Origin: Endozoicomonas euniceicola
GTDB lineage: Bacteria > Pseudomonadota > Gammaproteobacteria > Pseudomonadales > Endozoicomonadaceae
NCBI RefSeq assembly: GCF_025562755.1
Contig: NZ_CP103300.1
Span: 1,953,001-2,017,000, forward strand
DNA length: 64,000 nt
Reading direction: 5' to 3'
Both the position numbers and the translations under genes were made by a program. The notes under the pieces are model-generated. The model was not told the origin of the DNA. It ran no database searches and saw only the letters and a program-made list of their open reading frames with translations. Every line of letters begins with the position of its first letter. The stretch's first letter is position 1. Below, in pieces: positions 11,101-17,958 of the stretch.

Positions 11101-14100
11101 AGCCGGAATGGGTCGTCCGCCGACAGGCAGGCATGGCAGGACGCCCGGTTTACCGAGGTGCTGTCCCAGGACAATGGCTTGATTGCCTATACCCGGGGTG
11201 GCTACATCCTGTACATCAGTAATGACAATATGGAGGCTTCCACCTTGCTGAAGCGGTTTGCCTCATCCGAGTCTTACGAGTTTGATAAATGGTTTACTGC
11301 AGATAGCAGGACGGTTCCCGCCGACCCCGTAAGAGCCCTTAATTTCAATAAATTGCCCTCCCGTTCCGGCGCAAGCCTGGTGGGCCTTGATCTTGGCCTG
11401 ATAGCCAACAGAGTCTTTGACCAGTCATTCGGCGGCGGCAGCGCTCCGGAGACAACATGGAATCAAACGACAGCTGAAAGGTTTATCACAGCCCTGAAAC
11501 GGGAACTCAAGCGTCTCTCTACGCAGTTTGAAAAAAAATGGGGGTTCGCCGGTCCTGACCTGATCAGACTATCGGCCACGAACACCCTGCGGGATATTGC
11601 CCCCCTGGCCTTTCTGAAACAAGCAGACTTCTGGTTCGCACCCGATGACAATGCACTGCTGGCTCTCCCCGGGGGCAAAAAAATGCGCTTTGTCGGGGAA
11701 AACGATGAAGGGGTCCTGGCGCTTGAAAGCGAACCGCTCAGTCTGCCCTACCTGTTTCGGTATCAGCCAACCCAGGTATCACCTACACCATCAACATCAA
11801 CATCAACATCAACATCAACATCAACATCAACATCAGCATCAGCATCAACATCAACATCAGCATCAGCATCAACATCAACACCAACACCAACACCAACACC
11901 AGCATCAACGCAGGCTGATCACCCTTACTGTCAGGGCAACACCTATCTCGATGCGGCACTGCCCCGGCCATTTGACGGGCTGATCTCTGTTGCCTGTAAA
12001 GATATCAGTGATGCGTCACCCGCAGATTACCAGCTGAATCTGTTTAACGACCTCTGGCAAGGCCGCTACGAAGGTTTTCAGTTTGAGGTATCGAAAAAGC
12101 ACAAACTGCTGACGGGTTTTGACCTGACCAAAAGCCTCTCTGGTAACACAAAAGAAATCTGGTACAGCTATCCCGGCTTGCCGTCCGGAGCGTCACTCAG
12201 CCGCAAGCGGCTGCATCTGAAAACCGTGCTGGACCAGGCACTCAAGCGCCTGCCCGACACCCCACTGGCAGATTACCCGAAGCAGTCACTGTTATCGCTT
12301 GATCTGGGGGATAATGTACGGGGACTCTACACCCATAAGGGTTGGTATGACTGGCAGCAAAAACGGCTGTTTATTAGCCCACCCAGTTATGAAAGGGATA
12401 TCCTGCACCTGATTGGTAGCCGGAACTCTGACACCAGTTCCGGTCGTCCTGTCACTGGCTATTGCTATAACCGGAGCAGCGGCAAGTTATACCGTATTGG
12501 CCATTCAGCCCCTTTAGTCCTCCCGGGTGAATACGATGACCTGTCCATTGTTGATCAGGATAATAGCGATCAGGCTAATGGTGGTCAGGCTAAAATCCTG
12601 CAGATTGTCGGCACCGACAAGGACGACCTGTTTATTCCATCCTCTTTATACATGGACCGGATTTATCCTGAGGGCGCAACAAATGCCATGACACTGCGCA
12701 CCGACTTCAAAAAACCGAATGAACTGATTTTATTAATGGTTGGCAAAAAGGGAACTGACCGGTTCACGATTATGCCTGACGACCTGCGCTATTTTAAACA
12801 GGTCGTCATTGAACTCAACCTGGCCACGCCCCAAACCCCCGAAACCCCCAACGTTATTCATATCCATGAGCCTTCACACCTCTACGCCGCGCTGCAGAGA
12901 GGGTCTGACCTGGTATTGAAGAATCGTTATGAACCAGAAGCCGGCGAGATTGTTATCAAGGGCGTCTGGCCCGGGCTGGACGGTTACCCCCTGGCTCCGA
13001 CACAAATAAAATTCAGCGACCTGCGCTTTTTTCTCGGTGTCCGCAGCATAGGCCTTGATGAATTGTCCGATACCTTAGTGAAACACAGGAAAGGCATCTT
13101 CTTTGCCCTGGTGGTTAATGACGATATGCCAGAGATCACCAGCTACCGGGTTTCTCCTACTCCGGAAGCCCCTTTGTTTATTGACCTGCTTCCCGGTTTC
13201 AAGGTCGTGCCCGAAAAAACGTCCGACGGAATCGTGATCAACTTTACAGGCTCAGGTAGTGACAGTGACAGTGACAGTGATAGCGACAGCGACAGTGACA
13301 GCGTTGAAAATAGAGTCAGTCGAAAAATAACCCTGCCCGGCGACACCGTCATGAACAGCAGTGTGTTTATCCGGCAACCGAAGGCACGCTCTGTGCACAA
13401 CCGGGTGTACCGCCCCTTTTCATTTGATGACCACTCCGGATTACGCCACGGCACGGCAGACGTACGCCTGCGCGATCATGTCGTGTTGCGTCATGATCGC
13501 TGGTTACGCTGTGATAAACCCCATCCGTTGCCCAAGGGCAGCAAGTATGTGAAATGCGTTGCCATTGAAGCAAATGCTATCGGTCATCAGCTGGTCTCCC
13601 GTGTCCAGCTGGACGACCCGGACTTTATTCCCGGAGCGGAGCAACGACCGACCCATGTCTGCCTCGACAAACCGGACAAGGCGGGTGTCTATCCGGTGTA
13701 CTATGTTTTTTATGGCATCAACGATCCCGGACAACTGCAGTTCAGCTTCGGAAGGACAGAAGGCGCCTATCGCTGGCGGGCCTGGCAGGGGGCGGTACCT
13801 GCCGGTGAGGGAGTCGTTGCCAACCACCAGCCAGGCTTGAATATCAAGCTTGTCAACGACCGGAACGAATCCTCAATCTACCGGGTAATACTCGGCGGTA
13901 GTATCGAACTCCACGAATTAGAGGGGGAACCCCCCCAGTGGCAGGCTTCTCTGACTGATGATCATTATACCCTGGGGCCTATTGATACACGAAAGGCTGC
14001 CTTTAACAATCTGCAGCCTCTCCTGTTTCTGGCATTACGTGAACAACAACCTCGCCTGGATGGCGTGATACTGACAGGGGGGAACACCAACCAGGTAGTC

Positions 14101-15144
14101 AGCCTCTCTCATTTGGCGTCGATGCTCAGTAATGCGGCACCTTTACTGTTCACGAAAGCCTCTGAAAGTGACAGTGCGCTCATGGAAGGTAACAGCCTGA
14201 ACAATATTCTGTACTGCGGTAAGGATTGTTCTGTAAAGACGATCAGGGGGCGCAGAGGTGATGACCTGTTGATACTGGGCGGACAATCCCCCAAACCCGG
14301 GAGACAGCCCACCGCCCAGCCCGGAAACAGGAATCATTGCAACAGTTCGACTTACAATTCCCACGACAGGGTGACTCTGAAAGGGGGAATGGGAAATGAC
14401 CTTTATTTCATCGAGGCATCAGCCCGGCCATCCAAAATTCATGATCCCCACGGACAGCACACCGTGTTTCTGGAAGCGGGTGCGGATGTAGACCTGCGCT
14501 CCCTTGGCAGCCAGAGCCTGACTCTGTACCTGGGGATGACAAGCGACCAGGTGCTTCCGGTGCTGTGTGACAAACGAACAGGGGCGTCCCGGTCGTTACG
14601 GCAATCCGACGTATCCGAGGTAAAGTCAGGCTCTCAGGGAGAGCCCCGTTGGGACAATCATTTCCTGAGGCTGACCTCCGGTACTACCGGAGAAACCATC
14701 GCTCTGCTCAATATTAATACGCTCCGGAAACTGAATTTTCACGACAGGATTATCTCCAACCCAAAAGAATGGGTGACCGGAACCAGCCAGCCCCGGAGCG
14801 ATAAGCAAGACCATGACGAGCTTAGTCTTATCAGTAAGCTGGTTGAAGGAGCGAAGGATCTGGTCAGGCTGCTGTTGCCCGGGTCGCAAAAGGTCATAGC
14901 CGATACCTGCCTGGCCAACAATAATGCCCTTTACACACCACCAGCCGCCGAACACTTCAGTAATGCCGAGGTAAACAGGTCAGTGCTTAAGCTGGTGCAT
15001 TTTATGAGCAACTTTGAGCCGGAGGAGGCACAGGGTATTTTGCCGACAAGTTCGACCAGTACAGCCTTTGCCGCAACCCGGGGAATTACTACGCCCCCGG
15101 TCAACTCGACCAGCACGGGCTATACGCCAACGACCTTCGGATAA
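2149..15144 (+). CDS. Giant TcdA/TcdB-like putative toxin with RTX-like C-terminus
   Basis: 4331 residues with no signal peptide. In order: an unrecognised N-terminal region (1-640); four repeats of about 150 residues (about 650-1224); a Pro/Ser-rich linker with a basic patch PPRKRIR at 1330-1336; a helical stretch (about 1400-1560); a region resembling the TcdB cysteine protease (about 1650-1780) in which the expected GHG histidine reads GKL (1715-1717) and the LLGCN cysteine reads LMQNT (1748-1752); then a segment from about 1894 that tracks the start of the TcdA/TcdB delivery domain, including WKETKDPEMKSLQEKR near 2089 followed by a hydrophobic hairpin at about 2111-2146. After that come a long beta-rich region, a Thr-Ser repeat (3213-3254), a Ser-Asp repeat (3704-3718) and the RTX-like tail. 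Gram-negative insect toxins such as Mcf also carry a TcdA/TcdB-like part. The toxin function is inference; the N-terminus shows no clear glucosyltransferase DxD site. Confidence 0.7.
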   Translation: MPNQNPNLSLPKTISIVKLDPLDITDVVSLYLWKETRFRSTKTSDDIQTFPVTLYTDSKTTCLGLLNDEVYNGSKDLLTHSGSSLVENTALEKLAFNERKKIISDALSDDGILDIEKITKTLSDQYGKAEEIKKIQTQQARYIDTLKKMGITIVDMADKENNPARRIGGDRGGKLYSMVAYYLGSTELAERAIRSYLVLNPAGINVQLGTYPPLDANRMKHSALSQENRLSTYLNKAAGASLLADIAGILSASNIIPPLDGDEIKILDSLKAPYRNRAPANSGYFDNQELNKHFADKDIAVIDKLFNPIMIGRLEQALGTNPAHAPIAIFTNELGADADYILKTAGIVVSLPIPKRQKSLISDQLSHLETVSESSDGNTQLSVIGDGDLTEASVAGLKELFYLGPYGTPISETDPFGELLGRDALKGGSNRRGITHYLNKQNLLYYEKGNLHSDASRSNHYNARDKKIILVMSRKPEVLIQARQEYLRNPEKTVVYLRPKLIKKRIKKHAENILYPSTILSGTPFQPTKDTTLSILTEYSTDPTETEITYQYIRDFAKSIFGGSIEENYNSQGNVIINNLDLQTLHSETPQQGKEYLHYDDLCNKLVDTKNAGVHFLSAHKKIYTLNYKYPDYVITPLRQHDNREVIQNSSTLIEKPLLLLPGQDNQNPRKGTFRQTPDSDGGLTIELIADVFGLRELIKFNLAQKKINSIVIKADKQALLKGFKVSFKSALNNKKYQTFIGHLEGIFEKRELRPLKNLNDYWEYSLHIASFHQFFTSARGKVIANNILSAQIVDQMPDSLPSDKRPILLLPNQDNQSTDRENLQYHINDDGSFRVSVYGDVFGLRELIRFKPETKTIQHIDVVTDNPRLRKGFNIAFESALRYKQYTPLINELKNTFDDRELVPLEALNEKKRRYKENSASFHSFFLSDTGKKCVKRILGLHADDQILYNPLPDPESDPFSGGQVPPTKSLSCTVNDDRSLNIRMTATPDGLYDLIHFKLFNYQISRIDIYSETPQRREEFKVTFESVLTNDKFSLFKKKIELLSDTWLTSFLKLRTNYAGRTVKFKTFFRSQPGKALIDNMFTPPADHPPLLPPHPGTEPRLLLPGQRPQTENLTYTIEDESLHIKVRADVYGFKELISFTKYNLGVSRLTVLDSNPQLREGFRNALIIATKAETLSKLMKPLEYIFDEKDLTPLHTLSSNEYRQISKPFRTFFESTQGKEIYNSVLASLTSDAAPPEPPLLPEPPGPLEPQSPQAGPSGEFLPDNQRLWFSLTQEDLASVNSDDLDTSILMPSDTEGDGDSDIPVKQSKPKKGGVTSESGAISGKEPPRKRIRLSPPLSLRGMIQPEDNTQASTSASVSSHSGDPYSLPASSPQQEVSKDFSNPIPIMVRPGTLSESSPQHGTGNDGVEVGRADTSDGNILSETLTAVQNLTQEIHSLAENIEPFMERSITAIDDSQLQHINRIIIRLREQLHQNGNSTWLMIDNRSSLNDIIDLLKLDLAELSQEAARRPAVMTLRENVQALNLQVTEFLSLESKSNDQERQAVEKLFGNILFGDINAGCSSSGRQKRDTSCSRPDPDSFGKKADRFVQRLFRRSKSPRSIFTLPGTRYSRVDIGALSARPGSLMARIQAKLKWQRSFRADAALKRKPVRGFHTIVALDVDSWLSAQQQGKNNPNTEALLYRPEQGILLSPYGESVTRIPGGAYNSLSLVGKLGSIDPGATPKAEMLRGFIREFCHQESIGSVLMQNTDGDNDAFKGFIKDFTRLPKTVFNNIGSFHFKSAHEKNAPEFLLRAHESSVIRLSSPKNHNSLHPRLDPVAYRRFSQAMALNGLPNKVKPLSALINPQSDQPLTASLMSKHQKAEALALAFTNTMSSIYESNRISDDYIPLLDTLRKMDQGWQMEFIHPVTKDRKATSFTSDVVHDVKVSLGSKKLNRAFKSFSRRLKKLTTSNANTRKGLFLLSMHDGAQMVMGWMKSGFLMDSVEKTPGMSDSLYKSLQAQSFVNFGLGVIEAIEMVEDLSKINKLFNPSKTTNAIRPLQPGKAIGGSKVTLTPPKGLKLSGKSLKLAGRSLGPLLSVTSAGLSTHIWKETKDPEMKSLQEKRMIMEWVGVAVSFVAFAGHIGLAIAAAFAIISFLIISLINGDIQAKILKKMDRQIIDALNQGDKFFNTLYQQMDTSHLFDMIPEEIINLVRHSAKSEGTGMYIGVRELDLIKKTLKLARIMINTYDYEVEETAGEGEGYKYEGTFSSRGREDLVANYLSTDCKSGKRLDKYQCEDGTFHLGSLMPQGNSTLVMPMVPDWNFNPFFVKYDKKRIKVAHTTTKDLFDAASESNPKIKQVYKDTVWVRATSRSIGKNKEFAHITAGIKHIEYLASNTTTHLDDKNHQIVFPYSRDHEGLITYRFTIPQGSETINYLHLMVPTEKELADFAAKDKAEAETKAKLKAHLTKHFQSQRRPVHPEQAEMVADERVESIRPMITREEGLPYRNIVIDMPRDTPVQWLLPHKKDQTLECTKESTDESNNCKITFDPDKKTLTLQLRRSRLTFNGYWPDAEADKQYRIVIKEKNGVISVSPHYEAPHIKMQLLKSSHHLTDIEARRRWLRQLVQTYPPAQRFLPVSLLNCPANQKLPFALYRQNIDLSESQYNCFMPLTRTGSPIKKEMLERTSLWFDTKHNVEVLLVLPKSAVGKQVVPVGGDPKHNYFFYAPKTEMMYSGETLNAGFKKVYDQDYAYIYKEAPGFAHPVSSFAPIEKPIDHSPDEAPHSFVVTTKKGVGYTLSANPPGKVLSLPVFINTESGALDEAFSQVAEFKNILPLYINKTRNINDVTQSGFYDPANNIALTYISSRFDFYSRQHFLDACSPWSGALDLVFKPETQKLSLLELSTGGRRRQNPTYHCFQRNSTGTHLVLTTDTRQALRRDHIPVHRFRRGADVYYVMLSRLSGDLYYIKINQPEDSTRQIMPDSDFDFTVIALDNSYKDHLKNSRNGSSADRQAWQDARFTEVLSQDNGLIAYTRGGYILYISNDNMEASTLLKRFASSESYEFDKWFTADSRTVPADPVRALNFNKLPSRSGASLVGLDLGLIANRVFDQSFGGGSAPETTWNQTTAERFITALKRELKRLSTQFEKKWGFAGPDLIRLSATNTLRDIAPLAFLKQADFWFAPDDNALLALPGGKKMRFVGENDEGVLALESEPLSLPYLFRYQPTQVSPTPSTSTSTSTSTSTSTSASASTSTSASASTSTPTPTPTPASTQADHPYCQGNTYLDAALPRPFDGLISVACKDISDASPADYQLNLFNDLWQGRYEGFQFEVSKKHKLLTGFDLTKSLSGNTKEIWYSYPGLPSGASLSRKRLHLKTVLDQALKRLPDTPLADYPKQSLLSLDLGDNVRGLYTHKGWYDWQQKRLFISPPSYERDILHLIGSRNSDTSSGRPVTGYCYNRSSGKLYRIGHSAPLVLPGEYDDLSIVDQDNSDQANGGQAKILQIVGTDKDDLFIPSSLYMDRIYPEGATNAMTLRTDFKKPNELILLMVGKKGTDRFTIMPDDLRYFKQVVIELNLATPQTPETPNVIHIHEPSHLYAALQRGSDLVLKNRYEPEAGEIVIKGVWPGLDGYPLAPTQIKFSDLRFFLGVRSIGLDELSDTLVKHRKGIFFALVVNDDMPEITSYRVSPTPEAPLFIDLLPGFKVVPEKTSDGIVINFTGSGSDSDSDSDSDSDSDSVENRVSRKITLPGDTVMNSSVFIRQPKARSVHNRVYRPFSFDDHSGLRHGTADVRLRDHVVLRHDRWLRCDKPHPLPKGSKYVKCVAIEANAIGHQLVSRVQLDDPDFIPGAEQRPTHVCLDKPDKAGVYPVYYVFYGINDPGQLQFSFGRTEGAYRWRAWQGAVPAGEGVVANHQPGLNIKLVNDRNESSIYRVILGGSIELHELEGEPPQWQASLTDDHYTLGPIDTRKAAFNNLQPLLFLALREQQPRLDGVILTGGNTNQVVSLSHLASMLSNAAPLLFTKASESDSALMEGNSLNNILYCGKDCSVKTIRGRRGDDLLILGGQSPKPGRQPTAQPGNRNHCNSSTYNSHDRVTLKGGMGNDLYFIEASARPSKIHDPHGQHTVFLEAGADVDLRSLGSQSLTLYLGMTSDQVLPVLCDKRTGASRSLRQSDVSEVKSGSQGEPRWDNHFLRLTSGTTGETIALLNINTLRKLNFHDRIISNPKEWVTGTSQPRSDKQDHDELSLISKLVEGAKDLVRLLLPGSQKVIADTCLANNNALYTPPAAEHFSNAEVNRSVLKLVHFMSNFEPEEAQGILPTSSTSTAFAATRGITTPPVNSTSTGYTPTTFG
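4100..5825 (+). repeat. Four tandem ~150-residue protein repeats inside the giant gene
   Basis: Units start near residues 652, 804, 965 and 1100. Shared landmarks are LLLPGQDNQ (reduced in unit 3), an ADVFGLRELIKF-type line, a GF.V.FESAL-type helix, an E.RELTPL-type line and SFHSFF.S..GK. The units are diverged at DNA level, so they are old internal duplications. Function unknown; they read as alpha/beta modules, possibly for binding. Confidence 0.8.
11785..11910 (+). repeat. Coding hexanucleotide repeat (Thr-Ser linker)
   Basis: Tandem TCAACA units with TCAGCA and CCAACA variants encode a Ser/Thr/Ala/Pro linker at residues 3213-3254. The six-base unit means copy-number change alters linker length without shifting the frame. 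Confidence 0.9.
13258..13302 (+). repeat. Coding Ser-Asp dipeptide repeat
   Basis: Alternating AGT/AGC and GAC/GAT codons give a Ser-Asp run at residues about 3704-3718, just before the segment shared with copy 1. It reads as a flexible acidic linker, similar in kind to SD linkers of surface proteins. Confidence 0.9.
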
Positions 15145-15185
15145 CGCTTAACGCGATTCCATCGCCCTCCCGCCTCGAGGCTGTC
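13304..15185 (+). repeat. Long direct repeat, copy 2
   Basis: Second copy of the 1.88-kb repeat. At all seven positions that differ from copy 1 this copy has G or C where copy 1 has A or T (14643, 14644, 14648, 14669, 14671, 14680, 15155). It ends at 15185, after which the sequence is unrelated to that following copy 1. Confidence 0.93.
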
Positions 15186-15242
15186 GTAAAGGGCAGCGTA
15201 TAGGGAGGACGATGGGATACTGGTAGGCCGTCGTTTGTTGGT

Positions 15243-16199
15243 TCAGAGGGGCTGAAATGGATCAATGTATTTAGTTTTAGAGAATTTTACCGTTTGATAG
15301 CTATGCGGCCAGGGCTGGTCAATAACCCAGTAATAGCCATAGTGCCCTAATTTGGAATGCAGGGTAACGATGAAGAACTCATGACCCGTTTCATGCAGGT
15401 GTGAAAGGCCGGGAACAGGAAAATCGTAATAGTACTGGTTATCAGCACTTTCCAGAGGATGTTGCATTTTTGACAACTCCGGAGCGTGATGACAGATATG
15501 AAGCGCTTTTTTCTCTTCCCGGGACAGGTTATTCAGCCCGGGAAATGACGGTGATAACCGTTGCCAGCTTTTCGCCGTTCTGGTAACAGCGGAATTAGCA
15601 GTGGACGGACTACCATCCGATTTAACGTAGGAAACCGGGGTGGCGTGAAGTTCCAGTTTTTTGGTGTTGACGTTATAGATCAGCTTGGGCAGCAACAGCG
15701 TGTCGAGCTGGTCTACTTTGACCCTTAGTGCCTGATGAGGAAACTTCATCGTATGGTCTTTGAACCATTCATGGCACTTTTGGTAGAGTTCATTCAGGTC
15801 AACGGACGTATTCGGGGTGTCTCTGGCAGGCTCACAGATAGCACGTCCTACAAACTTCATAAGAACAGCTCGATCACTCTTTCTTGGGTAAATGTACTCT
15901 CCACGAATTATCTTAGGTTTGAGTACGACTTCAGAGCCAGCGTGTTTGTCGCTGTTGCCAGAATCAACCTCATAAGTAATTTTCGGGAGCACGGACATGC
16001 TCTCTTCAAAAGCATCATAATCGGGGGCATATTTTACCAGGAGAGCTCCACCTATTACTCCGGCGGCCACCATAGAAATCAAAAGCATATATTTATTAGC
16101 ATGTGCCTGTTGAGAGGGAACTGCCGTGACCAGGCAAAGAAGAAGAACAGGCAAGCTTTTTCTGAACTGAAAAAAAGGAGCTGTTTTTGGATACATCAT
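15243..16199 (-). CDS. Exported or membrane-anchored protein of unknown function
   Basis: 318 residues on the minus strand, convergent with the giant gene. The N-terminus has a signal-like stretch (about residues 15-34, ending QQAHA) and a second hydrophobic segment (about 37-58, MLLISMVAAGVIGGALLVKY), so it is either secreted or anchored by that helix. The rest is soluble and carries a few cysteines and histidines (CHEWF, HICHHAPEL). An AAAGGAA lies about ten bases upstream of the ATG, supporting the start. I do not recognise the family. It abuts the giant toxin genes, so it might be an accessory, but nothing in the sequence proves this. Confidence 0.75.
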   Translation of the reverse strand: MMYPKTAPFFQFRKSLPVLLLCLVTAVPSQQAHANKYMLLISMVAAGVIGGALLVKYAPDYDAFEESMSVLPKITYEVDSGNSDKHAGSEVVLKPKIIRGEYIYPRKSDRAVLMKFVGRAICEPARDTPNTSVDLNELYQKCHEWFKDHTMKFPHQALRVKVDQLDTLLLPKLIYNVNTKKLELHATPVSYVKSDGSPSTANSAVTRTAKSWQRLSPSFPGLNNLSREEKKALHICHHAPELSKMQHPLESADNQYYYDFPVPGLSHLHETGHEFFIVTLHSKLGHYGYYWVIDQPWPHSYQTVKFSKTKYIDPFQPL

Positions 16200-16395
16200 A
16201 AATACTCATTCCTTTCTGTTTTGATATTAAGCAACGAGTAACAATAGTTGAGACCGGGTGGGATGAGAGAGAAATTGTTCGAAAGGAGCAATAAACACTC
16301 GATCAACAGCATCAAATACTTTGTTATTTACAAACTTGCTTCGGCATTTCCTGATAAACTTGCCGTTACTGGAAAATAGTTATAAGAAGTCAGTA

Positions 16396-17748
16396 ATGTC
16401 TGTTCAGGAAATCAAAGCCTCTCTGTCTCTGTCCCTGGTATTCATGTTCCGCATGTTCGGACTGTTTATGGTACTGCCTGTGATGGCGCTGTATGCCGAT
16501 CAGCTCAGCGGCGCGACTCCACTACTGGTGGGCCTTGCCATTGGAGCCTATGGCTTCAGTCAGGCGTTATTACAGATACCATTTGGCTGGTTGTCAGACC
16601 GGGTAGGTCGTAAAAAAATTATTATTTCCGGCTTATTGCTGTTTATGGCGGGAAGCCTGGTGGCTGCTTATTCTGAGTCGATTCAGGGGGTGATTCTGGG
16701 ACGGGTTCTGCAAGGCTGTGGCGCCATCGCCGGAGCGGTGACAGCGTTGCTGGCAGACCTGACCAGAGAACAGTATCGTACTCGCTCCATGGCGATTTTT
16801 GGTATGGGGATCGGGTTGTCTTTCTGTCTCGCCATGATGCTTGGGCCTGCTATTGCTGCCAGCTGGGGGTTATCGGGTCTGTTTTTCAGTAATGTCTGGC
16901 TGGCTGCTGTCGGCATTTTGATTGTGCTGCTGGTAGTGCCTTCTGCAGTGACACGGCGGCAGGATTTGAATTCATCCGTTAGTAAAAAAAGCGTTCGACA
17001 AGTTTTACATAACACTGAACTGCTGCGTTTGATGTTTGGTATTTTTGCCCTTCATTTCATCGTCATGGGACTGTTTATGTTTCTGCCCCGTGAACTCGAA
17101 AACACTATGAACATCCCCCGTGCGTCACATGGCTGGGTGTATCTGGTGGGGTTGCTGGGCTCTTTTATGGTGATTATTCCCTTTATTATCTACAGCGAAA
17201 AGCAACAACGTTTAAAGCAGTGCTTTGTGACAGCGGTTACCCTGTTGTTAGTGTCAATGGTGTTTATGGCGCAAGTGGGGGAACATCGCTGGTTGCTGAT
17301 TTCTGGATTACTGGTATTCTTCGCCGGTTTTAATTTTCTGGAGGCGTCTCTGCCTTCGCTGGCCAGCAAGTTATCCCCTGCTGGCACCCGTGGTACCACC
17401 ATGGGACTGTACTCAACCTGTCAGTTTGCCGGGGCAGCCCTGGGTGGGGTTTTGTCTGGTTGGGGTTATGAGTACTGGGGACTGAACGGGGTGTTGATGG
17501 TCTGTGCAATTCCCACTGCACTCTGGTGGCTATTGTCTGTTACCATGAAGCATCCCCCCTATGTCAGCAGTATGGTAATGGCACTGAATCCTGCCAATGG
17601 TCAGGATGCCGGCTCAATGAGCCGGACGCTTGCCGTTATCCCCGGGGTTGAAGAAGTCACGGTTCTGGGCAGGGAACGAACGGCCTATTTGAAAGTGAAC
17701 CGCAGGACACTCGATATGTCAGCGCTGCGACAGTATGGAGAGTGTTGA
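16396..17748 (+). CDS. YajR-type major facilitator superfamily transporter
   Basis: Inner-membrane transporter with 12 predicted helices. The segment MFRMFGLFMVLPVMALYAD and the loop GWLSDRVGRKK (MFS motif A) match the YajR branch of drug/proton antiporters. A cytoplasmic C-terminal domain of about 60 residues (GVEEVTVLGRERTAYLKV) corresponds to the YAM domain that distinguishes YajR. The frame is open from an ATG at 16321, but the ATG at 16396 fits the family N-terminus better. It lies upstream of ssb on the same strand, a neighbourhood common in gammaproteobacteria. The natural substrate is not known from sequence. Confidence 0.88.
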   Translation: MSVQEIKASLSLSLVFMFRMFGLFMVLPVMALYADQLSGATPLLVGLAIGAYGFSQALLQIPFGWLSDRVGRKKIIISGLLLFMAGSLVAAYSESIQGVILGRVLQGCGAIAGAVTALLADLTREQYRTRSMAIFGMGIGLSFCLAMMLGPAIAASWGLSGLFFSNVWLAAVGILIVLLVVPSAVTRRQDLNSSVSKKSVRQVLHNTELLRLMFGIFALHFIVMGLFMFLPRELENTMNIPRASHGWVYLVGLLGSFMVIIPFIIYSEKQQRLKQCFVTAVTLLLVSMVFMAQVGEHRWLLISGLLVFFAGFNFLEASLPSLASKLSPAGTRGTTMGLYSTCQFAGAALGGVLSGWGYEYWGLNGVLMVCAIPTALWWLLSVTMKHPPYVSSMVMALNPANGQDAGSMSRTLAVIPGVEEVTVLGRERTAYLKVNRRTLDMSALRQYGEC

Positions 17749-17824
17749 CCAGCCCGGTTGACAAGAGTCGACACCTGCTGACACATTGATGAAACCGTCA
17801 TGAGTAAGTGTTGTCTATTGATTA

Positions 17825-17899
17825 CAGCCATGAGCGGTTTTAACAGCCATGAGCGGTTTTAACAGCATGAGCGGTTTTAACAGCATGAGCGGCTTTTGG
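17825..17899 (+). repeat. Four tandem 18-19 bp repeats upstream of ssb
   Basis: Four units of the form CAGC(C)ATGAGCGGTTTTAA start at 17825, 17844, 17863 and 17881; the first two have an extra C and the last is degenerate. They sit 60-135 bases before the ssb start codon, in the region where its promoter should be. They could be multiple operator sites or just a short tandem expansion. Confidence 0.9.
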
Positions 17900-17958
17900 C
17901 TGGTTGCTCTCGATAGCAAGCACAACATTTACCGGATATATAATATTGGAGAATTTAG

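Noticed and set aside
11645..11983. Frames encoding His-Gln or Leu-Met runs over the Thr-Ser repeat
   Set aside because: They are shifted or antisense readings of the TCAACA microsatellite inside the giant gene.
17815..17830. LexA-like dyad TTGT...ACAG upstream of ssb
   Set aside because: The spacing is nine bases rather than eight and the left half is imperfect, so SOS control is not supported.
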